Below are positions 22,401-34,105 of a stretch of 64,000 nucleotides of DNA, piece after piece. The first letter of the stretch is position 1, and the number at the start of each line of letters is the position of its first letter. The position numbers were made by a program, and so were the translations under genes. This DNA is from Crotophaga sulcirostris (Eukaryota > Chordata > Aves > Cuculiformes > Crotophagidae). The notes beneath the pieces were generated by a model that made no database searches, was not told the DNA's origin, and saw only the letters and a list, made by a program, of their open reading frames with translations. The stretch lies in the NCBI GenBank assembly GCA_013397455.1, contig VYZB01000076.1, positions 963,522-1,027,521 on the forward strand. Direction: 5' to 3'.

Positions 22401-25400
22401 CAAGGTAGAGGTGCCTTATAAAGGTCTGATCTTTATGTCTGTGTAGCCAGAAATAACAAACACAGCCAGAACAATGAACTTCAGTGTAAACTTGTCAGTA
22501 AGCAGTAAAATAATTAAGACACTTAACCTGTGGAATGGGTAGAAATGCAATAAAATGAAAAAGTCAGAGGGACATTCATCTTCAGTTTGGTGTGCTAGTA
22601 GCTGTAATCAAAGTGATGGTGTAATACAGGTGTGTTTTTAAGCCAAGAGAAGTGCCAAGCCTTTATTTTTGGGACTAAGATCTATTTATTAAGCAGTTGT
22701 ATGAGGAACTTTCTACATGGGAAAACATGGGATGAGCTGGCAGGAATGTCAGAAAGCCTCTTCTTTGTGGCACAACCTACATAGCAAACAGCAGAAAAAA
22801 ATGGATAACTGTAAAGCAAATGAAAACATATAGACCTTGCATGGGATACTTGCATGTAGATATTGGTGTATCGGTAACAGTTCTACTACAATAACCTTGG
22901 TAATGACGGCCATGGTGGTAGAAGTGTTAGGAGGCTGAGTGTGGTGTGCTTATAACAAGAACTGCTGGTTCTTTGTTTCTAGTTTTGTTGTTACTGCTGT
23001 CTGTCCCAACTTGGTCAAAATCTATGAGTAGATTAATTTGCAAAACACGTAAATCTTGATTACATTGGCTTGAACATCCATGGACCATTTCCTCTATCCA
23101 TCAAGTGATTCTTATGTCAGGTTCATCAGTCTCCCTCAGAACTGTAATTTATCTGTCTGAAATGTATGCAGTTTTTATTCAGTCTTCCAAGGGTGAAGAA
23201 TTTACTGCATATTTTGCAAAGTTGTACCAATAGGCAATTTCACATATAATTTCTAGTTAAACTTTGCTGATTTCATATTTCAATTGTTACATATAATGCC
23301 GTATCTGTTAGATTTAAGGTCATACTGTCATCTTGCTATAGATGATTGTGCATCATGTTCATTTCACCATTTTCTATCATCTGTGATAGACAAAATGCTT
23401 TTATTTTCTTGCTGCAAAGCAGAATTTCCAGGAGTTACATCATTCATTGAATGAGCTTCCTGGAGAGAGAGCTGGAGTATCACCATTCTTCGTTCCCCTA
23501 CTTGACTCCTCCTTCACCCTCATACTGTAGAAGCATGGTTCCCATAGCAATTGGCTCTGCTGTTCCTAGTGATGTGCTGAGGTCCAAAGAACAAGAGGGA
23601 TACAAATCTGATATAAGAAAAGAGCCCTATTTATTTTAAAATTGTATATGAAGGTAAAAGTGTCTTTAGAAGCTTTGACATGTCCTTGAATTGTCAGTGC
23701 ATCTAGAGCACTTACTCTCGCTTCTTGGAATAATGCTGAGATATATGCTGTATAAGGGTTTAAACTGCAGTTGTTAAAGTCTAAATTTTCTTGATAGACA
23801 GAACCGCATTATGACCTTTTGTGCTTGAGAGAAATTTGAAACCCATTTCCCTGATGACAAAAAAAAATCATTAGCCTGAGAAACTGGTATTTTAAGACTT
23901 TACAGTGTTTCACATATCAGTTAAAGATTGCATATATTGCATAACATTGCATATATAAATACGCAATTCTCTCAATAGAACTGATATGGCAAGACATGTT
24001 GCATACTTTGACTTTAAGCTTACTTAAAAAGCCTGTACGTGTAAATGTGTGTAGTACTATAGGAAAAGGTGTGGGACTATGGATAATTCTGAATACAAAA
24101 TCTAAATGATAGTTTTCTTGCACTGTGTGTCATCTCTCCTGTATGAGAGCTCTTATGCTTTATAGAAATTTCTTCACATCACTGGAAGTGAGCTACTTTC
24201 AATAAAATTATCTAATTCTACCTTTCTGAAGATCCCATTACTTTTTATTTAAACAACTACTTTCTAATACACTTGTAGGACATTCTGCCTTGATAGTTAT
24301 TGAGAATTCCTTCATTCTTACTTTTATCTAAATACTGCTAGTTTAGCCTTAGAAAGCTCCTAAATACTTCCTCTCTCTTCCTAATCCCTGATCCATAACC
24401 AGAGTCCATATGTATGGATAGGACCCAGCAAAGCTGAACTAAGCTAGGTGATGGTGGATACAAAGATGATGTCTGATTCATCACACCTATTTTTAGATAT
24501 GTGTGTCTGAGCTGGTCAGCGTTTATAGTCAAGACATTTAGATGTCTGCTTTAGGAATAGATGAATCCTGTCCCAAATGAGGCAGTTTCTTTCCACTGCC
24601 TATAAAACTAGCCTAGAATATTTAGTGTAACTGTCTAGATTTGATCAAATGAATTACGGTGTGTATCTGTGCATATAGGTAGGAATTTGTTGTTTGTACT
24701 GTTCAGACAGGTGAAGATCATGAGCTTGTTGATCAGCTGCTTTGCAAATTTGTGCATTTATAGTTTTCTTACTCTTTCCTATTTGTGAATTGATCTTCTC
24801 TTAATCCAGGGGATACCTTCAAGTCTGTGTGTGTGGCTGTGCAGTGGCTGGATATTACCTAGGTTTTTACAGTTCTACAGTTCTTTTACTGTCAGAATTA
24901 AAAGCACTAATAGTAATACATCCTTGCACCTGAGGGACTGCTACCTCATAGCATCTGCCTGCATTACCTAATATATGTTCTGTTTACTTCCAGTGTAGAT
25001 TTCATGTTTGTCTAATTTTCTGCTTCCAATGCTTCTAGCACTGTGTTCAGCTTTGGTTTTGTTACTGAATATCTTCATTTTGCAGGATGCTTTTGCTAAT
25101 TAATGATTTTGCAGCTTCCAGAATTTAATCTCTTTTGTTGTTTTCTAAACATATTTCTAAACTAAGTTCTTTGCTATCATTTCCTTGTCTTCATTATTAT
25201 CCTCAGTAGCACTGAGTTTAATAGCATCAGCAAGTTTCAAGCAAATTAACCAGTTGTTTATTCCTTTCATATAAAAATTAAAATGTTAAACAGGACTGTT
25301 CTGACACTGCTCTTTTTGCAGTCTAATAATAATCACCTTTTCCAAACTTGCCAATTTTGTTGTTTGTTGTCACTGTGGTACTTCAGCCACAGTTCAGGCC

Positions 25401-27138
25401 ATGCTGTCATACATGTGTAATCATATGTAATTAATTTGGTGAGATAATATAAATGATATGCTAAATTTCAGATATTCTAAGTGAGTTCAAGTTTAGTTTT
25501 CAATTAAAATTCCCACTCAGTGGGCAAATGCATCAGGAAAGCAAAGTGCAATGCATAACAAATTAAATGGAAAATAGGGAATACAATATTATAAACAGAC
25601 ATTAGATAAATCAGGGATACATCTGTACATGAGCTGTACTTTAGTCCTTCATAAATATGAGTACAGGAATAAGAGAAGGGATTCGGAGCTGGATTGTGAG
25701 GCTGGCCAGAGACCTGCGGATGCTTCAGTCAAAAAGGGGCACTTGCACAATTGGGATCTGATCAAATCCCCATGCTACCTGATTTGAAAGAAGAAGCTAA
25801 TCCTAAGTATCACATTCCAGGAGACTTACTCAACTGATCTCCTGTTGCATTTTACTGGGGTTAATTAAATATCCATTGGCCCTGACATCACAAATAGAAC
25901 CCTGTGACTGGTTTCCGGCTTCATTTCTGACTTCACATAGATTCTCGGTATTGCTTGTCTTATTTGAGTGTTAATCAGTCCACCTTTTTATTGACCAATG
26001 CATAATGCACAGGTGAGTCACACCCAGACTGTCTGTGCTGTACCGGTTCCTCTAATTTGATTGAACTGATATATATTATAAAATTGCTGCTTCTCTTATT
26101 ATTTCATGTCAAGGTTGCCCCAGATCATGCTTCCATCTTTTCACTCAGGATTGCCCAAACATGGCTTTTTTAGAGCATAAGGAAATGTGGGAAAGCTCTG
26201 AGTCGTCAAAGTGAAACTGCTGTCTTGGAGAATTTCCATAGCACACAAGAGAAAAACAAGTAGGGGAGAGCTCTGAAGTGAGTGCTGGCAGCAGTGAGGA
26301 AGGTGTTGTGATGAATGGTCAGGAAGCCACTTTAATGCTTTCTTTTAAGAATAGACTTATAGACTCATGTGGTTACAGAGTAAAACTTGAAAAGGCAATA
26401 GGAATGCATTCAGAAATCAAAAGGCAAATAAGCAATAAAAAATGATTATGACTAGGTTCGGTTTCATGATATCTTGGAGCCTGACTCCTGACTATTGAAT
26501 ATCTGTAATGGATAATACTAGAAAAATATGAGAGATTCATGATGTGTAGCAATCAAGTAAGGAACATAGTACCCGTCAGACCTTTTGCAGTGAAACTTGG
26601 ATTCCTTCTTCTCCTGTGCAGAGCAGATGTTTTCTTTATATTGTTCCATTTGACTTTGAAGAAATATACCTTGTTAACAACTTCAGATTTATCTTAATGA
26701 ATGTCATTTATCTATTTGAAACTTTATTTTGAGTTTCTTCTTTCTAATGGTAAGTGATTGAACATATATTTCTTAAAAGGCTTTTTAATTTACCTCTGGT
26801 AGCAGTGTGCCATTCATGTAGGTCTGATTGTGCTAAAGCAGAAATATGAGTTAAAATTGTATGTGTAGCAAAGCAAGTAGTTCATAAACAAAAAAATGAA
26901 GTTGGTCCTATAAGAGTGCTCAAAATTTCTGAAAACAAAAATGCACTGTAATAATTCTTTACACTTAAAGTTTGCTATAGGGAATGGATTTTATGGGTCA
27001 GTAAAAAAACAGAGACAGCTCCTTAAATAGAAAAAAGAAATTATAAATACTCTTGTTCAGTTCTAAAACATGTCACTTAGAACTTATCCCTCTAACTAAA
27101 TATATTCATCCTAAAGACTGAGAAGACTGGGCAGTTAG
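19401..27138. other. Non-coding stretch, probably intronic
   Basis: The first part (about 19.7-20.1 kb) is more GC-rich than its surroundings, with overlapping open frames on both strands, none recognisable; it may be remaining retroviral or other repeat sequence. The rest is AT-rich. A weak old LINE match lies near 25.2 kb and nothing else stands out. Confidence 0.5.
25185..25315 (-). mobile_element. Possible ancient CR1/L3 fragment, antisense
   Basis: The order 'atagcatcagcaagttt', then 'attaaccagttgtttattcc', then 'ttaaacaggactgttctgac' resembles the antisense of the LINE reverse-transcriptase region coding for the ADD-type motif ('tatcatccacaaattt ... gaatagtaccggacccaggactgatcc'). The likeness is distant. 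Confidence 0.35.
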
Positions 27139-28254
27139 AAGTGATGTCCTTCAGAGGTCAACCAGTGCTGGAGCTGATTTTGTGTAATGCCTGTATAATT
27201 GACCTGTATGATGGGATGGAATGCACCCTTAGCAAGTTTGTCGATGACTCCAGATTGGAGGATTGGTTGCTGACTGGAGGCAGGGCTCTACACAGAGGGA
27301 ACTCAGCGAGATGAGGTTGAAAGGAAGCAATCTTGGGCTTACCCTCTTAATTAATTATCAGGATGATGGAGCAGACTGTACCCTCAGCAAATTTGCAGAT
27401 GATACAAAACTGGGAGAAATGGCTGACATACCAGGTGAGTGTGTTAGAGGGATCTTGATAGATTGGAGAAGTAGGCAGACAGGAGCTTTACGAAGTTCAG
27501 CAAAGAGAAGTGCAAAGTCTAATCCCCAGGGAGCAATAACATCAGGCACCAGTAGATGCTGGGGCTGACCAGCTGGAAAGCAGATTTCCAAAAAAAGACC
27601 TCAGGTGTCCTGGTGGACAACAAACTGACCATGAGCCAGCAATATGCTCTTGCATTAAAGAAGGCCAACAACCTCCTGAACTGGCTGCTTTAGGAAGAGG
27701 GTTGTCAACAGGTCTACTCAGCACTGGTTAGGCCACGTCTGGAGTGCCAGTTCTAGGCATCCTGATACAACAGAGATATGGACTTACTGGAGCAAGGCCA
27801 GCCAAAGCCTACAAGGATAATGAGCATTTTTCGTATGAGGAGAGGCTGAGGGAGCTAACGTTATATAGCCTGGAGAAGAGATGAGTCAAGGGAAAACCTA
27901 TAGATGTTTATAAATGTCTGATGGGAAGGTGTAAAGAAGAAACAGCTAGATTCTTCTCATTTGTGCCGATTGAGATGACAAAAGGCATTGGGGGCATTGG
28001 GCATAAACTGAAACAGAAAATTCTATCTGTATATAAGATTTTTTTATTTTTTTTTTAGCTGTGAGAGTGGTTGAACACTTGGAAAAGGCTGCCAGGAGAT
28101 GTTGTATAGTGTCCATCCTTGGACATACTCAAAACACAACTGGACACAGTCCAGGACAATTTGGTTTTATTGTCTCTGCTTTGAGCAGGAGGGGATAGAC
28201 TAGATGATCCCCATAGGTCTCTTTCAGCCTTATCCGTTCTGTGGTTCTGTGATT
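27139..28254 (+). mobile_element. CR1 LINE, 5'-truncated, with repeated RT segment
   Basis: A sense-oriented CR1 covering the C-terminal reverse-transcriptase region and the 3' UTR. The translated block CTLSKFADDTKLGEMAD (around 27,380-27,425) carries the CR1 catalytic FADD motif. Further on come blocks like 'gtcctggtggacaacaaact', 'ccatgagccagcaatatg' and 'gaggagaggctgagggagct', and the copy ends in 'ggttctgtgattg'. Stops and frameshifts are frequent, so it is dead. Oddly, the 'gatggaatgcacccttagca' block at about 27,220 recurs as a related version at about 27,370, so the RT start is present twice in tandem. The tail also has a T-rich expansion near 28,040-28,058. Confidence 0.9.
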
Positions 28255-29328
28255 GTCTAGCAAGATGACCTATGTTGAGCTTGAGTGGGAAGCACTGAAG
28301 GAATTTCAGGAATATCTCAGTATCTGAAGTATTGGCAGACTGATAATTTCCTGGTTTTTTTTCCATGGTGAAGACCAGTATATATGAACTAAGAATGAGA
28401 TTATTAGGTTTACAATTTAATAGGAAACCTGAAAGATAATTGCAAATGCTAAGGGTTGAATATTTCTCTTAACTATGTTAAAGAGCCAAAGTTATGCATA
28501 TTACTCCACTCCCTTTCCACCTTAAAATTTGCAAAGTCTTAGTAACATTAAATAGTAGAGCTTAAAAAACGTCAACACGTAAACAAATGGCAAGACAAGG
28601 GAGAGAATTGCATAGTGAAATGAATACAAGAATAAACATTATACTCTTATAATCCATATATAACTTGAATTCTGTAAGACCAGTAGAAGTTAAAATGGAT
28701 TGTTGTTAATCATTTATGAGCGAACCTGCATTTTGCCAATATTTATTCAAATCTGCATTTTGCCATAAATATTCTGTGAAGTAAATGAGTGAATTGTTCA
28801 CTGCTCCTGCACCCTGTGTTGCAACAGTCATCTGGCAGATAAACAAGTTATCTTAATAACAGGTGGATGAAAAGATCTCCCCAGCAAAGCAAGCAACCTG
28901 AGAAGAGTTCTGTCTTCTGTTAATTCCTCAGCCTGGCAAAGAAGTAATTTTTTGGCAACTTTTACAAGTCACTGAACATTTAAACGTAACTAGAACCAGT
29001 CAGCAGTAGGGTTCATCTATTATATGAAACCTGAATCAAATGTCAATTTATATGTAAGATTAACAGTAGTAGAATCACAGTTATTTATCATGAGGCTCCA
29101 AATGTTTTTTAGGGCAAATTTTTTAAAATATACCAGGAAAAAAAAACTGTCGAAAAATCTTTATTATTTGAAAACAGGGTATTTTATAGAAAAAAAAAAG
29201 AACTTTTCTGGTTATTATGAAAGAGTCTTCAATCTGGAAGTCAGGATTGTTTTAAATCTGAAAGAATGGCATTTCAATATAAAATGAGAACATTATTACA
29301 TATTTATTGTTTCTGGCAGTAATAGCAT

Positions 29329-29367
29329 TAGTAGTAGTAGGAGGAGTAGTTGTAGTAGCGGTAGTAT
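29329..29367. repeat. Imperfect (TAG)n microsatellite
   Basis: A trinucleotide tract of TAG/GAG/TTG units, broken by several substitutions. Confidence 0.75.
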
Positions 29368-32124
29368 GTTCTCACACAACATGTAATCCTGGGGAGAAGC
29401 AGCTGTCAAATTCCCCATCATCCTGAATCATCAGAGGAGTACAGTTAATTTCCTGTGTACAAGGGAGCCCACAATACTGACACATTGGTTTGCAAGCAGT
29501 GGCTTGGGTGAATGCTCTTGTGGGCTTTCTCATAGGTGAAAGAAATCTGCAGTTATACAGTGCTTCGCATACAGCATCGGTGGTGCCATCATCAGGTATA
29601 ATCCGAGGTGGGATCTAACACTTCTTATGTGGGATACTGTAGGATGTGAACTTTGTAATGGGTTTACGCAAATCTGGTAGGAGCCTGTATGGACAGCATT
29701 TAGAGAGTGAAACGGGTGTTTCAATGAAACACAAACCAAACAGAAAATTGCGTAAAGGAATTTCTGCCAGTGTGGTTAGAACCTGGAAGCCTACACAAGT
29801 ATCCTGTCCGGTGAGTGCCTGGTCCAAACCAAAGAGTTTGTGGGAATAGTGGCTACTTTGTTTGTTTACTGTTTACTTAACAGGTGTGGTAACTGACTTT
29901 TGGTGGTATCCTGTAGCTTCAGATTGCTTTTGTGGTAGGACTTCCATAGCTATTGAAGTTAATTGAGTAGTTTTGAGTAATGTATTTTAAGTCCTTCTGA
30001 AAGTCAGAAGCTGGGAGACTCGGGGCCATAATTTGTGAACATTTCTGCTTGAATCTAAAAATGAAAATGCAACCTGTTCTTCCTGTCTAACATCTGCACA
30101 GAAGTTCAGGACATGATCTGTAGATCTTTCCTTGGTGTTAGCTGGAGGATGGTATTAAAATTTTACATGATTTTGATGAATTGGAGAAACAGTCTGGAAA
30201 AAAAAGGTCCAATTCAACACACACTAGAGCAGAGTTCCAGCTTTAGCAATAGATAAAGTTAATAAATACTTTCTTTACTTGTCTTTAGGTTTGTGATGTG
30301 TGTTACTTAATTTGACAGTTTTCCTCAGTTTTAGATAAGAAGGTTAAATATATCTTTGTTCATTATTGCAAAAGGGATATATATTTTAATAAAAAGATGA
30401 TCAGAGAGGGTTTGGGGTTGGGTCTACCAGTACTTTCTCCGCCAATTGTCACATATTTACATCAGCTATGCAGAGAATCCCTAAATTTTAATTAATATAT
30501 TTTTAAATTTATTATATATATAGTCAAGATCTCTTACCTTAAATGCATCAGAGTCTTATAAGATGTTGTCATCTGATAAGAACAAAGACCTATAACAACT
30601 TTCACTTAAATCTAAAGTATGCTTGAGAAATGGTATGAAGGACCTACTATTTTTTCTTTGTTTATCTCGTTGACGGCTCATTTCTGCTGCTTTTTCTCAG
30701 TTCTTCAATGTTGTACAGCTCATTCACTGAAGTTCTGCATTTCTTCCTGTCTTAGCATGCATGAATTCACATATTAACATCTGGTAAATTCTGCCAGATG
30801 TCACTGAAATTGTTTCTTAGCTTCAGTGCTGGAGATATTATCTCAGCTTCAGATACACATGAGGCTTGTGATTGCTGTGCTGTTCTGTCCTGCTGCTTCT
30901 ATATTCTCCACACACAGGGTGTTCTGTGGGGGAGCTGCTAAAGGAAGGGAAATGCCAGGGGTATAAATGTACTTGCTGCATTATACAGAACAAACAGCCC
31001 CATGTTCCCTGTCCTTTTCATTGTCAAACATCTAGGAAGAAGATTAAAACTATGGAAAAGATCTTTCAGACTGTGGAACTTAAAGTATTGACTTTTAAGT
31101 GTGCCAGGAATAGTGAAACATGGAAAACTCTTGGATTTGTTAATTTCTAGATCATTCAAAAAGAATCCACAGTAGGGGGCTATGCTCTTACCTGTTCATA
31201 GGGCAGTCATCATTTCTGCACCTCCTGTTCCTTTCACCTCTGACAGCAACCCCCTTCGTCCTCACTCTGATGATGACTTGACATCCTTCGTTTTCACTGT
31301 ATCTCCTTAATTGTTCCGTCACCTAGTTCTTGTTTTACTTTGCTACATCTTTTCTTTCATGCACACTGCCGTTTCACCTTGCCCTTGTAATTAGCCAAAT
31401 AATTATCTGCAATGTTTAATATTCTGTGCATAAAACTAATATCAGAAAATTAGCTTGCTACTTAAACAGCCCCACTGCCCTGCAATAGCCTGCTGAATCA
31501 GTCAGTGAAAATATTACTGGAAACATTGATTGCTCCACTGTTCCTAAATGAAATACAAATTTACGTACTTTATCTTCTCATGACAATGGTAGTGTTAAAT
31601 TATACTTTTGAGCATACTTAATTTTACTGTAGTTTATTTTGGGTAAGTGGCTTTCACGCATAAATCACATCATTGTTCCTGCAGCCAGCCTCATTGGGAA
31701 GCATAAACTGAATATTGTAAGGTAGAGTTGTAAATATTAGAAGATGTGGCATCACTGAAATTAGGTGTCGAAGAAAACTGTTTTTCTGCAGTAGCAGTCA
31801 GGTAGTAATCTCCTAGTAGAGAGTATTCTGACAATACATTTTCATGCTTAGCACTCAGAAATATGGTTATTCAGATCCTTACAGTTAATCACCTGATAGA
31901 AGTTATGTAGATAGGTAGCCCATTCCCTGTGCAACAAACTTCAAAATGTTACCCTTTTTGCTGTTAAGGATCCAGAGTTAACATTTAGTATAAAAATGCC
32001 AAAGGAAGTGGCTGATCTTTTGATCAAAGGACAAGACAATTTTTGAATTTTTCAGAGCAAGAGGCTGATTCTGGATGATCATGTGTTAGAGTTATACCAG
32101 GGACTTAAAAATTGCCAGTCAGCC

Positions 32125-32150
32125 AAATAAACAAATAAATAAATAAAAAA
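32125..32150. repeat. (AAAT)n microsatellite
   Basis: A run of AAAT/AAAC units grading into an A run. It may be the decayed tail of an older insertion, but no element body is recognisable beside it. Confidence 0.75.
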
Positions 32151-33939
32151 AGTCATTATGAAATCATCTTCAGGCACTTGACTTAGGTTTTATAAAATAT
32201 GAGGTGGAGAAGAGTGATTGTGAAAGGCTTATATGTGCCTTTGCGAAGAGAGGAAAATTGAGAAGGAGCATTTGCGTGTAATATCAACAGAAAGTAGAGT
32301 TACCATAGAGTTAATCCCAGGAGCTACTGCACATATTTTACACAGCAGCAGTTCTGCAAACGAAAGTGGCATATCCTTTCTTATGGTAAGTTTTAATGTC
32401 CCATAGTTTTTTCTCAAGAATTGGAAGCTGTGTCATTGTCGTTTAGAAAGCTGTGTGATCTTTGATTGCTGTAGTAATAAAACATGTAGTCTGGCCTCTC
32501 TGCAGATCTGATAAGGAGAAAAAAAAAGAATGGATACTTTGATGTATGCAGCATGGTGTCAGAAAAGACATAAAATATATATACAACCTTAGACTTTGCA
32601 ACCTCCATTTCTGTCTTCTTGGCAGATTTAGAAGGTATACGATACACTCCCTGATGATATTTTTTCAAGCTCCCTGATTTGTGTATATTTAATAGCTCAC
32701 TAGTATCAGAAGGTTATCAAACCTAATGTTGTACTTATTTTTTTCTGGCCTTTGGAGTCATAAATTGGGGATGGAGGAAGGGGAGAGCAAATGAATCAGT
32801 CTTTCTGCAATCTGAGAGAGCGTTGCCAACTGTCCGTTTGTACCCTAAGGCGAAAATGTTCTGTCACCAGACAGAGCCTAATCTCCGTGGTCTATTGAAC
32901 AAATAGATCCGTCAAGCAGTTTTTCTTTATTTATTGGGAAAGATGCTAAGTATTTCTGCTTTAAATCTGTACTATAAATCTAAATGTTGATTCTGATATG
33001 CCTAGAGTAGGTGTTGTCCATGCAACACATTAGCACAAAGCAGACAACATAGCTTGTCAATCACACTGATATGCATGTTAATCACTACTTTTCTAGATTC
33101 CTTGTTATCCACAAGAAATGCCTTGATGGCATTGGGACCAGCGGCATCAACACCAGTACAACATCCAACTCAACATGCTGTCAAAAACCCTTCTCATCTT
33201 CCTGCAGTTCTTGCTCCAAACACTCCTTCCCCTTCCCCCCACACAACAAGATCCTGATGTGAGATCACAGGACAAGACCAGGCATCTGCGCATCAGGTCA
33301 AGAGGAATGTAGGAGAGGCATCAGGTATGAACATCGCTCCTGCAATAAATCCCCCTTTTTATAACTGACATTTTCATGTGCCACGTTCATCTTAGACAGA
33401 TTATCTGCCATGACTGAACAGTCACAGAATATCTGAACTGTGCCTGAGAGCTGGCCAGCTCCACCAGAAAAGCAGCTCCAGGCTACAGACCTTGCACTTC
33501 ATTACTCCAGGCGGAGACCAAATGCAGCACTTAATGTGATGGTATGGAGGGGGTGTTCCTGTCCCACTGGCATGGAGATGAATGGAGACTGTATTGCTAC
33601 CAGAGACTGATGTGTCACAGTGGGGCACAAGGCACAGTTGCCTTCTGCTCTGCCTCGCAATTGCTTTAAATGTCCTTGTAATCATCCACTCCACAGGACT
33701 CTTTCACTTCTGTTGACTACTACATTTCCTCGCATTCTCCTTCCTCCAAAATAAGCCTTCAGATCCATCTGTAGACTAGTGAAAGAACATCAGCTTCATC
33801 CTTTGGAAAAAAAAAATACAGGAGGTGTCACTTGAATATTTTTCCTTATTTAATCAGATACAGTAATGCAACAGCATTAACCTAGTGAAGCATAATTTAA
33901 TAATAACTTATATTCTGTAGTGGTTTTGATCCAGCTGCC

Positions 33940-34105
33940 TGAAAATACTTTAAAACATTAATACATTAAATTTAACACTGTCCCTCTTGTGAAGTAGGTA
34001 GGCATTATAGCCTTAATTTTACAGATGAGAAAACACAGGCGCAGAGAATTTAAATGCCTTGCCCAAGGTCAAATGAGAGATTCCTGCTAGAATTCAAAAA
34101 ACTGG
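33940..34105 (-). mobile_element. MIR-type SINE, antisense
   Basis: The given strand has 'gaagtaggtaggcattatag', then 'attttacagatgagaaaaca', then 'gccttgcccaaggtcaaatg'. This is the antisense MIR core in the correct order (gaggtaggtactattat..., ttttacagatgaggaaac..., cttgcccaaggtcacac). The copy is about 165 bases and diverged, as expected of an element older than the split of birds and mammals. Confidence 0.75.

Larger units (their letters stand above)
28255..33939. other. Non-coding stretch, probably intronic
   Basis: AT-rich sequence without a recognised exon. Two microsatellites are listed separately. A 56-codon open segment at 29,643-29,810 is followed by a donor-like GTGAGT but has a poor acceptor and no likeness to a known protein. 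Confidence 0.5.

Noticed and set aside
27263..27568. Plus-strand 101-codon frame with a reverse-transcriptase motif
   Set aside because: It is a fragment of the dead CR1 at 27.1-28.3 kb, not a host gene; reported as part of that element.
29643..29810. Open 56-codon segment ending at a GTGAGT donor
   Set aside because: The acceptor has almost no pyrimidine tract, and the basic peptide resembles neither a GABA-B exon nor any other family I know.
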